From Halapricum desulfuricans (GTDB lineage: Archaea > Halobacteriota > Halobacteria > Halobacteriales > Haloarculaceae), in the NCBI RefSeq assembly GCF_017094465.1, contig NZ_CP064791.1, positions 2,294,001 through 2,358,000 on the forward strand: a stretch of 64,000 bases of DNA. Reading direction: 5' to 3'. Shown here piece after piece: positions 24,110 through 31,081 of this stretch. Made by a program: the position numbers and the translations under genes. The number at the start of each line of letters is the position of its first letter. The first letter of the stretch is position 1. The notes under the pieces are model-generated. The model did no database searches. It saw only the letters and a list, made by a program, of their open reading frames with translations, and had not been told where the DNA came from.

Positions 24110-24745
24110 TTACTCGTCCTGCATCGGGACGAATCGAACGCCACCGTGTCGGGTACGCTCGAGGGTGCCGTCCTCGCGTTTGATCGCTTTGACCAGCGTC
24201 TGATGACCCTCGCCCAGCGGCCCGAGCAACACGCCGCCGGGCCGGACCTGCTCGACGACCGCCTCGGGAAAGGCGGGCGCAGCGCAGGTCAGGTACGCCC
24301 GGTCGTAGGGGGCGTGCTCGGCCCAGCCGTCGTGGCCGTCGCCGGCGCGGATGGAGACGCCGTCGTATCCCAGCTCGGCCAGCCGCTCGCGGGCCTCGCG
24401 GGCGAGCGATTCGTAGTATTCGACGCTGTAGACGCCCTCGGATCCGACGAGCTCGGCCGTGACAGCGGCGTGATAGCCACAGCCAGTGCCGATCTCCAGG
24501 ACCGTCTGGCCGGCTTCGAGATCGAGGAGTTCGGCCATGATCGCGACCATGTGCGGGGCGCTGATGGTCTGGCCCTCGCCGATCGAAAGCGGACGGTCGG
24601 CGTAGGCGCTCGAGCGCTGGCTGTCGGGGACGAACGCCTCGCGCGGGACCGCGGCCATCGCGTCGACGACCGCCTGGTCGTCGACCCGCTGGCGAAGCCC
24701 CGCTAACAGGCGGTCTCGGCTCGCGTCGTCGTCGCTCCCGAACAT
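24110..24745 (-). CDS. pcm: Protein-L-isoaspartate O-methyltransferase
   Basis: SAM-dependent repair enzyme for isoaspartyl damage. The 211-residue product has REAFVPDSQRSSAYADRPLS with the family's first block, GEGQTISAPHMVAIMAELL, motif I (VLEIGTGCGYHAAVTA) near residue 87-102, SVEYYESLA (acidic ribose contact) and the C-terminal GGVLLGPLG. The ATG at 24745 was chosen over an upstream Arg-rich extension. One base separates it from the zinc-finger gene upstream on the same strand. Confidence 0.92.
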   Translation of the reverse strand: MFGSDDDASRDRLLAGLRQRVDDQAVVDAMAAVPREAFVPDSQRSSAYADRPLSIGEGQTISAPHMVAIMAELLDLEAGQTVLEIGTGCGYHAAVTAELVGSEGVYSVEYYESLAREARERLAELGYDGVSIRAGDGHDGWAEHAPYDRAYLTCAAPAFPEAVVEQVRPGGVLLGPLGEGHQTLVKAIKREDGTLERTRHGGVRFVPMQDE

Positions 24746-24746
24746 C

Positions 24747-25394
24747 CTACCACGCCGACCACGCGGTCGAACTCTCATCGCGGACGAGCAGGCGCTTGAT
24801 GTCCTTGGCGAAGGCCATATCGCCGTCGTGATCGAGTTTCTCGTGGTTGTAGCCGTGGGCGTCCTCCCGGAGGTGGATCCCTTCGACGGTGAACTCTAAC
24901 TCGCCCAGTTCGTCGATCTCGCCGACGACGAACTCGTAGTCGCCGGGGACGTGCAACTCCTCGCTGCGGGTTCCCTCGCGGTCGCCGCCCTTCGGATGGA
25001 CAGTCGTGTTGACGCTGACGTTGCCGACCGCCCGTGTCCAGATCGTGCGCACGTCCTCGGCCGGGGCTTCCTCGACGCGGCCGGTGGCCAGTTCGAGGCT
25101 GGTGATCCGGACAGTCAGAATCGCCTCGTCGGTTTCCAGCAGAAACTCCTCGCCGACTGCAAGCGTCTCCTCGGCGGGCACGTCGGTGCTCGCGCTGAAT
25201 GAGTCGCCGTCCTGGGAGACGACGACGTCCCGCTGGAGTGTCGTCTCTTCGGGCAACGTCGTCTTGTGGACGTGCCCGCACTCGGTACATTTGACGGTGG
25301 CTTGCCCGCCCTCCGAGAGCACCTCGTGGACGGTCTCGAAGTCCGGCGAGCAGGCCGGACACGGCACTGCAACCTGATCCGTGGCGTCGGTCAT
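24747..25394 (-). CDS. HVO_0476 family zinc finger protein
   Basis: 215 residues, similar to the haloarchaeal HVO_0476 family. The N-terminus has CPACS and KCTECGHVHKT, four cysteines for one zinc ribbon in residues 12-42. The rest is a beta-rich domain with GEEFLLETDEAILTVRITSL, ELHVPGDYEFVVGEID and FTVEGIHLREDAHGYNHEKL. Function unknown; likely nucleic-acid or RNA-polymerase related, but this is only by analogy to zinc ribbons. Paired with pcm in an operon. Confidence 0.8.
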   Translation of the reverse strand: MTDATDQVAVPCPACSPDFETVHEVLSEGGQATVKCTECGHVHKTTLPEETTLQRDVVVSQDGDSFSASTDVPAEETLAVGEEFLLETDEAILTVRITSLELATGRVEEAPAEDVRTIWTRAVGNVSVNTTVHPKGGDREGTRSEELHVPGDYEFVVGEIDELGELEFTVEGIHLREDAHGYNHEKLDHDGDMAFAKDIKRLLVRDESSTAWSAW

Positions 25395-25466
25395 ACGTGT
25401 CGATACTCGGCACGTACGTAAAAGCCGTGTGACAGCCTGCGGGAGAAAGATCCGGTCCGAACGCCG

Positions 25467-25631
25467 CTACTCGGCGCGGTCGATATCAAGTTGGTCTTCG
25501 ACGCCCTCAAGCCACTCCGAATCCGCGAGTTCCTCCATCCGCTCGCGGAAGTGCTCCTTGCAGACGCCGACCTTGATCCCGTCTTTCTCGACGGTGACCT
25601 CGGCGTCGCGATCGCAGTAGTGACAGTTCAT
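25467..25631 (-). CDS. Small zinc-binding haloarchaeal protein (DUF6757-like)
   Basis: 54-residue protein. Cysteines in MNCHYCDRD at the start and GVCKEHFRER further on could hold one zinc (Cys-Cys-Cys-His). The C-terminal half is an acidic helix (ELADSEWLEGVEDQLDID). It resembles a family I know as DUF6757, recalled from memory. Start at 25631 is chosen because the 24 residues upstream are not protein-like. No known function. Confidence 0.62.
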   Translation of the reverse strand: MNCHYCDRDAEVTVEKDGIKVGVCKEHFRERMEELADSEWLEGVEDQLDIDRAE

Positions 25632-25699
25632 GCCTGACGGTAGAACGGCGACGACATTGAACCCTGCGCTGTCGTCTTGCGCGTGTCGGACGGCGCCCG

Positions 25700-26488
25700 T
25701 CAACGACGGGGATGAGGGAGTCGCTTGCGGACGCGTTCGAACTGCTCGGCGTCGAGCCCGGCGATCCCGAGTCGGCGCCCGTGTGCGTCACTGCCGCCGG
25801 TCGCCAGCAGGCCGTGGCGATCGATCGCACGCCGGACCGGGCGTCGGTCGGCGTCGTGATCGTAGGGATAGGCCAGTTCGACGGCGTCCAGATCCGCCGC
25901 CAGGGCGAGCGCGTGATCGGGGTCCCGATAGCGAAGCGGATGCGCGAGCCCGACGAACGCGGCCGCCTCCGCGAGCAGTCGCCGCCCGGTCTCGAACGTC
26001 GGGATCTCCCTGGAGACGAAACAGGGGTCGTCGTCCCCGATGAGTGTCTCGAAGGCTTCCTGATACCCGAGATCCGCGTCGCTCGCGTCGATCGCGCGAG
26101 CGATATGCGGTCGACCGACACCGGGGTGAAACTCGACGTTCAATGTGACACCGAGTCGGTCCTCGACACAGTCGACGATCGCGCGGGCGCGCTCGACCCG
26201 GTCGCGCTGGATGCGCTCGCAAGCCGCCTCGAGATCGGGTGTCGGATCCAGCCCATATCCGAGCAGATCGACCCGCTGTTTTCCGGCATCGACCCGGAGT
26301 TCGATACCGTGGACGACAGTCACGCCGTCGCGACGGACGACAGGGGCGTCCAGGCCGGGCTGGATCCGATCGTGGTCGGTGATCGCCACAGCGTCGAGTC
26401 CGGCCTGTCGCGCGGTCGCCGGCACCGCTGCCGGGTCGAGTTCGCCGTCGGAGACCGTCGTATGCACGTGGAGATCCGCCCGGACCAT
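25700..26488 (-). CDS. PHP domain phosphoesterase
   Basis: 262-residue PHP-domain protein. Metal-binding motifs are visible in order: DLHVHTTVSDGELDP (motif I, residues 5-19), AITDHDRI (motif II), GIELRVDA (motif III glutamate), FHPGVGRPHIARAI, GLAHPLRYRDPD and a final GGSDAHGRRLG. This is the layout of RNase AM/TrpH-like phosphoesterases that act on 3',5'-bisphosphates or RNA 5' ends. Substrate is not resolved. The gene runs on the same strand as the small zinc protein gene. Confidence 0.85.
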   Translation of the reverse strand: MVRADLHVHTTVSDGELDPAAVPATARQAGLDAVAITDHDRIQPGLDAPVVRRDGVTVVHGIELRVDAGKQRVDLLGYGLDPTPDLEAACERIQRDRVERARAIVDCVEDRLGVTLNVEFHPGVGRPHIARAIDASDADLGYQEAFETLIGDDDPCFVSREIPTFETGRRLLAEAAAFVGLAHPLRYRDPDHALALAADLDAVELAYPYDHDADRRPVRRAIDRHGLLATGGSDAHGRRLGIAGLDAEQFERVRKRLPHPRR

Positions 26489-26578
26489 ACCCCGCGTTGG
26501 ACCGACTGGCCAAAGCGACTTCCGATCCTAGAACACATACCGATACCTTCGAGCATTCTGTATGATTAATAGTTAAGG

Positions 26579-26584
26579 TTTATT
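26579..26584 (+). promoter_or_regulatory. TATA box of the DUF5789-like gene
   Basis: TTTATT, centred about 28 bases before the ATG at 26609, inside an AT-rich stretch that includes TTAATAGTTAAGG. The spacing predicts a leaderless mRNA. Confidence 0.55.
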
Positions 26585-26608
26585 GCCGTCCACCAATTTC
26601 ACGGTTGT

Positions 26609-26893
26609 ATGCGACTCACAGCCGCAATAGAGCAGTTCGAGACCCACGAGTATCCGGCGACGACCGAGGAGTTGATCGAGGCCTACGGCGATACGGAGTT
26701 GGTCCTGCCGAACGGAACCGAGTCACTGGGCGAAGTCCTGGGACGGCTCGGCAACGAGACCTTCGAGTCGGCGACCGACGCGCACATGGCCGCCTACGGT
26801 GCTGTCTCGAGCAAGGGCATCGGCCGCAAGTACTACAGCGACAGAGATCCGGTCGGGCCCGGCGAGGACGGACCGGATCCGCTCTCGCTGTAG
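26609..26893 (+). CDS. DUF5789-like small haloarchaeal protein
   Basis: 94-residue acidic protein. The pattern EYPATTEELIEAYGDTELVLPN, with ETLGEVLGRLG nearly matched as ESLGEVLGRLG, resembles the DUF5789 family in haloarchaea (short helical proteins with a YP-x-TxEEL motif). A conserved GIGRKYYSDRDP near the C-terminus follows. Function unknown. Strong promoter-like sequence upstream suggests solid expression. Confidence 0.65.
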   Translation: MRLTAAIEQFETHEYPATTEELIEAYGDTELVLPNGTESLGEVLGRLGNETFESATDAHMAAYGAVSSKGIGRKYYSDRDPVGPGEDGPDPLSL

Positions 26894-26908
26894 GATCGCA
26901 TCGATCGA

Positions 26909-27316
26909 TTACTTGTCCAGGAAGTCCGGTTTCGAGACGCGATCGCGACTGTCGGCGTCCGGACGGTCGAGGATTTTCGCCTTGTCGAGGGCCGCAGGCA
27001 GGCGGTTCTGCCCGCCGGTCGGCACCTCGTCGCGTTCGACGGTGACCGTCTCGCCCTCGACCAGTTCGGACCAGACGTCGTCCTCGTCACCGTTGTCGCT
27101 CTCGTGGCGTTTCTTTTTGGCCTTGTTCTTGCCCTCTTCGAAGGCCAGCTCGACGATACTCCGGTTGTAGGAGCTGTCCATCTCGGCGACAATCCGCTCG
27201 TACTCCTCGGAGTAATCGTGGCCGAACGACGCCGCGACACCGATGGCGAACGCGCGGCTCATCGCCCCGTCGCGATCGAGCGATTCCCAGTCGGTGTCGT
27301 AGGTCTGTTCGTACAT
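26909..27316 (-). CDS. Hypothetical protein downstream of the RAD55/KaiC-like gene
   Basis: 135 residues, not recognised with certainty. The first half is a helical region (AFAIGVAASFGHDYSEEYER, SIVELAFEEGKNKAKKKRHE) that is suggestive of a haloarchaeal DUF; the second half contains VWSELVEGETVTVERDEVP, a basic-acidic hinge and a Lys/Asp-rich tail. It starts one base after the RAD55-like gene stops, so it is translated from the same mRNA. A role with that ATPase is inferred only from this coupling. Confidence 0.6.
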   Translation of the reverse strand: MYEQTYDTDWESLDRDGAMSRAFAIGVAASFGHDYSEEYERIVAEMDSSYNRSIVELAFEEGKNKAKKKRHESDNGDEDDVWSELVEGETVTVERDEVPTGGQNRLPAALDKAKILDRPDADSRDRVSKPDFLDK

Positions 27317-27317
27317 G

Positions 27318-28031
27318 TCAGCTCTGTATCTTCTCGTCGGTGTGGACCATCAGCCCGCTATCGCTGAAGGAGATTCGACGGATGTCACAGTCGATGGCCG
27401 TACCGCGCATCTTGATCACCTGAATACCGCGGGTCATCCCACCGGACTCCAGGTAGTTGTGGAAGAAGATGACGCCGTGGGCGAGGTAGTGCTCGTCCGA
27501 GTACGCTGAGGGATCGGTCATCTCCGAGATCAGTATGATCGTCGTGTCGGTCTGTTTCAGCGCCGAGAGGAAGCCGGTGATCTCCTGGTTGGCGTCCGAG
27601 AAGAAGTGCTGGAGCAACATCGTCGAGTCGATCACCGCACGGTCGATGTCGTTCGAATCGAGAAACGCGACCAGCCGGTTGGTCAGTCCACCCTCGTGGC
27701 CGAACTGCGTGATGGTCCGCTTGCCGCTCTCGGTGACCAGATTGAGGAACTGGACGGCGTCGGACTGCATGGCCTTGTCGAAGCCGAAGTCGAACCCGGC
27801 CATGTCCTGCATCAGTTCCTCCTTGGTCTCGTGCATCGTCACGTACAGGCAGTTGTCGCCCTGCTTGGCGCCCTGGGTGATGAACTGCGAGGAGAAGGTC
27901 GTTTTCCCGCTGCCCGGCGGTCCGCTCACGACGTACAGTCGCTGTGGGAGCAAGCCGCCGTCGACGAGCTCGTCGAAGCCGGGAACGCCACTCGAGATGC
28001 GCATGTCCGAAACAGCGTGACCTCGCGACAT
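27318..28031 (-). CDS. RAD55/KaiC-like ATPase
   Basis: 237-residue RecA-fold ATPase. Walker A is GPPGSGKT (residues 37-44) preceded by FDELVDGGLLPQRLYVVS, typical of KaiC/Gvp-like RAD55 proteins. VYVTMHETKEELM-like CLYVTMHETKEELMQDM follows, Walker B is in DRAVIDSTMLL, and LKQTDTTIILISEM is the next strand. Haloarchaeal RAD55-family ATPases often work in signalling. It is encoded 40 bases downstream of the DUF7504-like gene in one direction with the receiver-GAF protein, forming a four-gene set. Confidence 0.85.
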   Translation of the reverse strand: MSRGHAVSDMRISSGVPGFDELVDGGLLPQRLYVVSGPPGSGKTTFSSQFITQGAKQGDNCLYVTMHETKEELMQDMAGFDFGFDKAMQSDAVQFLNLVTESGKRTITQFGHEGGLTNRLVAFLDSNDIDRAVIDSTMLLQHFFSDANQEITGFLSALKQTDTTIILISEMTDPSAYSDEHYLAHGVIFFHNYLESGGMTRGIQVIKMRGTAIDCDIRRISFSDSGLMVHTDEKIQS

Positions 28032-28071
28032 AGATGTTTCTGCATTGTTCCCAAGAGTGATAACTCCCCCG

Positions 28072-28725
28072 TCACGGGACCGGATGCCAACCGTCGGGCT
28101 GGTCGGGCAGCCCGCGGACCCGAAATTCCGGGCCATCGTCACCCTCTCGAACGATCACGCGAGCGTCGAACGCCTGCGCAACTGTCGCGAAGGCCTCGTC
28201 GTCGATCGCGTCGGGATCGATCGCGAACACGCCGAGTCCGTCGGCGGTCCTGATCCGGCCGGTAACAGTATGCAAGAATCGATAGACTGCCCGGAAGTCC
28301 TCGGCGAATGCAAGCAGCGTCGGGATCGAGTACAGCCCGACCCGTGCTCGGTCGACGCCGCTCTCGCGCAGCGATTCGTACAGCGAGGAGAACTCGATGC
28401 CGATGCCCGTGAGGTCGCTCGGCCCCGAGACCTGCCTGACAGCGCCGGTCGACTCCGGACTGTGGTCGGTGCAGTCGATGACACACATCCGGCTGGGGTC
28501 GAACGTGTGCCCGGCCGTCTCGTAGTCCTCGATGATGCTGACTCCGTCCTCGTCGGCCGAGACGAACAGCAGACCCTCGCCCTCGTCGGCCCCGGTGACC
28601 ATCGAGAGCAGGAGTCGCTGGGTCCCGACCAGCGGCGGGCCGGTGAGCAACAAGTTCGTTCCGGCGTCGACCGGATCGAGCGGCAGTTCCGGGAACGCGT
28701 ATGCGTCCTGTAGTTGGGCCGTCAT
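28072..28725 (-). CDS. DUF7504-like degenerate RecA-fold protein
   Basis: 217 residues. It resembles the RAD55/KaiC fold (TNLLLTGPPLVGTQRLLL near residue 23-40, LLFVSADEDGVSII, VIDCTD, GIGIEFSSLYESL), but the Walker A lysine is absent: the loop reads GPPLVGTQ, not GxxxxGK[ST]. It is thus likely a non-hydrolysing partner of the neighbouring RAD55-like ATPase. The name DUF7504 is from memory of haloarchaeal annotations. Its start overlaps the stop of the receiver-GAF gene by 4 bases (ATGA), so synthesis of both is coupled. Confidence 0.7.
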   Translation of the reverse strand: MTAQLQDAYAFPELPLDPVDAGTNLLLTGPPLVGTQRLLLSMVTGADEGEGLLFVSADEDGVSIIEDYETAGHTFDPSRMCVIDCTDHSPESTGAVRQVSGPSDLTGIGIEFSSLYESLRESGVDRARVGLYSIPTLLAFAEDFRAVYRFLHTVTGRIRTADGLGVFAIDPDAIDDEAFATVAQAFDARVIVREGDDGPEFRVRGLPDQPDGWHPVP

Positions 28726-29654
28726 TTGATCCCCTCGTGATCGGGTTTCGGAACGGCCCGCTCGACGTCCGAGAGCCGTCGGCGCAGTTCCAGTTGCTCC
28801 ATCAGTTCCTCGGCGAAGCGGTGCAGATCCTCGATGTCGTCGTCGGAATACGACCGGGGCTCGTCGTGGATGAGGCACATCGCGCCGATCGGAAGCCCAT
28901 CGGGAGTCGTCAGTGGCACGCCCGCATACGATCGGATGTCCAGCTCCGCAAGGACCTCAATGTCGGCGAACCGCGCGTCGGACTGGACGTGTTCGACGAT
29001 CAGGTGTTCGTCCTCGAGCAGTGTGTGGCTACAGATAGCGTCCTCACGGTCGAGGCGGTCCCAGTCGGCCCCCTTGCAGGCGAGAAACCGCTCCTCGTGT
29101 GCGTCGACGATCCCGACGAACGCGACAGCGACGTCGAAGTGGTTGGCGAGCAGTTCGGTGAGACGATCGACCGCCGTCGTCGCCTCGAGGTCGTCGACAT
29201 CGTAGCGCTGGATGGCCGCCAGTCGCTCGTCTTCTGTCTCCGGGAGGGGGTAGGCGAGCTGGCTGCGTTCGTCGAGGACGTTCCGGACGAGCCGGGCCAG
29301 CGACCGGACCGGGTCCGGGATGTCTCGCGGGAGGTATTCGACGACGGCGTCCCGCGCAGCCCCAGTGTGGATCGCATCCGGCCCGACGTCGGTGTAGAGG
29401 ATACAGGGAACGTCCGGGCGGTCGTCTCTGAGCCGGTCCAGCAGGTCGATCCCGGTGGCATCGGACAGTTCGTACTCGGTGACGACGCAGTCGATTGCGT
29501 CGGCTTCCAGCGTCTCAATCGCCGTCGAGAGGGAGCTGCAGGTCCGGACGTCCACGTCGAGCAGCGGAGACGCTTCGAGATCGGTCCGCGTCTCCAGGCA
29601 CGCCTGCTCGTCGGGGTCGACATAGAGGAGTGAGACGGCCTCGTCGCCTGACAT
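28722..29654 (-). CDS. Receiver-like plus GAF domain signalling protein
   Basis: 310 residues. Residues 8-125 are a response-regulator-like domain (SLLYVDPDEQACLETR, CVVTEYELSDATGIDLL, PCILYTD), then a GAF domain at about 150-290 (ETTAVDRLTELLANHF-type helix, FVGIVDAHEERFLACKG, ICSHTLLEDEHLIVEHVQSD, YAGVPLTTPDGLPIGAMCLI). The phosphoacceptor aspartate is replaced by Glu60 (TEYEL), and the conserved lysine of the active site is Arg110. This suggests phosphorylation-independent signalling. First gene of the four-gene set with DUF7504-like, RAD55-like and hypothetical proteins. Confidence 0.8.
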   Translation of the reverse strand: MSGDEAVSLLYVDPDEQACLETRTDLEASPLLDVDVRTCSSLSTAIETLEADAIDCVVTEYELSDATGIDLLDRLRDDRPDVPCILYTDVGPDAIHTGAARDAVVEYLPRDIPDPVRSLARLVRNVLDERSQLAYPLPETEDERLAAIQRYDVDDLEATTAVDRLTELLANHFDVAVAFVGIVDAHEERFLACKGADWDRLDREDAICSHTLLEDEHLIVEHVQSDARFADIEVLAELDIRSYAGVPLTTPDGLPIGAMCLIHDEPRSYSDDDIEDLHRFAEELMEQLELRRRLSDVERAVPKPDHEGIK

Positions 29655-29758
29655 AGCACACACTGACGGCTCCGACCCTATAGATTTGCTGGGGGAGTCC
29701 CGAACGCGAAGCGCTTTTGCTTGCAGGCTGACTGCAACACATCAATGACTGTTCGAAC

Positions 29759-30781
29759 GTGCCGGATAGCGACGACGGTCCGCACGCGCCGGAGGTGTCG
29801 CCCGTGACGAGCGAGATGACCGAGATCACGGTCGTCGGCGAGGACGACACCGGACTGATCGCCAACGTCACCTCGCTGTTGTTCGAGCGTGGCATCAACA
29901 TTGAGGACCTCGACCAGGCCGTCCGGGAGGGAGTCTTCCGGATGACGATGCACGTCGACACCGGCGAGATGGTCTGTACGGAGGCGAAACTCCGCGAGGA
30001 CCTCCGAGAGCTGGGCGACGAACTCGACGTCGACATCAAGGTCCGCTTCCCGAAAGACCGGGAGACCCAGTCGATCGCCGTCCTCGTGACGAAGGAATCG
30101 CACTGTCTGGAAGCGATCTTCGAGGCCTGGGCCAGCGGCGAACTCGGGGCCGACATCGACGTGGTGATCGGCAACCACTCCGACCTGGAGCCCCTCGCCG
30201 AGAAGTACGAGGTCCCGTTCCACGACATCGGCGACGAGAAGGGCACGCCCGACGAGGCGGAGCTGCTCGATCTGCTCGAGGAGTACGACTCGGATCTGAT
30301 CGTACTGGCCCGATACATGCGCATTCTCAGCCCGGACGTCGTCTTCCGGTACGAGAAACAGATCATCAACGTCCATCCGAGCCTGCTGCCCGCGTTCCCG
30401 GGCGCGTCGGCGTACATGCAGGCCATCGAGGAGGGCGTTCGTATCGCCGGCGTGACCGCCCACTACGTGACGACCGACCTCGATCAGGGGCCGATCATCA
30501 CCCAGCGCGCGTTCAACGTCCCCGACGACGCCACCGAGGAACAGCTCCAGCGGATCGGCCAGCCGCTGGAGGCCGAAGCACTGCTTGAAGCGATCAAACT
30601 CCACCTCGACCAAGAGGTCTCGGTCCATCGCGGCCGCACGAAGCTCCGCAACCCCGAAGAAACCGACGCGCAGTTGGGCGCACCGGAGCAGCTAGACGAA
30701 CTCACTCCCGACCGGCCGGTCGACGGGCTCGGGGAGTTCCTCGCGGAGCAAGACGACGCCCAGGCCGAAGCCGACGACTAG
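29759..30781 (+). CDS. purU: Formyltetrahydrofolate deformylase PurU-like protein (ACT + formyltransferase)
   Basis: 340 residues. An ACT domain (VVGEDDTGLIANVTSLLFER, near residue 24-95) precedes a PurN-type formyltransferase domain with VIGNHSDLEPLAEKYEVPF, the catalytic Asn/His in INVHPSLLPAFPG and the catalytic Asp in HYVTTDLDQGPIITQ. This is the PurU order; it would release formate from 10-formyl-THF or act in purine synthesis as PurN does. The C-terminal 45 residues are acidic and extra. The start is uncertain: GTG 29759, or ATG 29816 (MTEITVV), which fits family members better. Confidence 0.83.
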   Translation: MPDSDDGPHAPEVSPVTSEMTEITVVGEDDTGLIANVTSLLFERGINIEDLDQAVREGVFRMTMHVDTGEMVCTEAKLREDLRELGDELDVDIKVRFPKDRETQSIAVLVTKESHCLEAIFEAWASGELGADIDVVIGNHSDLEPLAEKYEVPFHDIGDEKGTPDEAELLDLLEEYDSDLIVLARYMRILSPDVVFRYEKQIINVHPSLLPAFPGASAYMQAIEEGVRIAGVTAHYVTTDLDQGPIITQRAFNVPDDATEEQLQRIGQPLEAEALLEAIKLHLDQEVSVHRGRTKLRNPEETDAQLGAPEQLDELTPDRPVDGLGEFLAEQDDAQAEADD

Positions 30782-31081
30782 GCGAACGCTGTCCGCTGTC
30801 GGGACCGTGATAGCGCGGAATTATAAATTGTAAACTCGTGTCGAGTTGTCAAACGCTTATGAGCACTCACCACAGAGCTACGGATAGAGAACGATGTACG
30901 CCACGAGCGACCGGACAGATACTGTCGTCGCGTCGACTTCGGCGGACCGGTTGGTCGGACCGGAGAGACGAGTACGCCCACTAGACGATAACTATCGCGA
31001 CCGAACGGCTCTGAGGCGGGTGACATCACGGGACGATCGTCCCGGAAACGTTGGTGGTGGACGGATCGGGGGCGGTCGTGC
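30782..31081. other. Intergenic region before the COG1361 gene
   Basis: 300 bases, AT-rich at 30815-30840 (GCGGAATTATAAATTG, TATA-like) and GC-rich later. It contains the perfect 16-base palindrome CGGGACGATCGTCCCG at 31029-31044, about 38 bases before the ATG, a possible operator or stem. A 63-codon frame within it has no homology that I recognise and was not called. Confidence 0.4.

Noticed and set aside
28701-29633. 310-codon plus-strand ORF opposite the receiver-GAF gene
   Set aside because: Shadow of the minus-strand gene; lacks start context and any family likeness.
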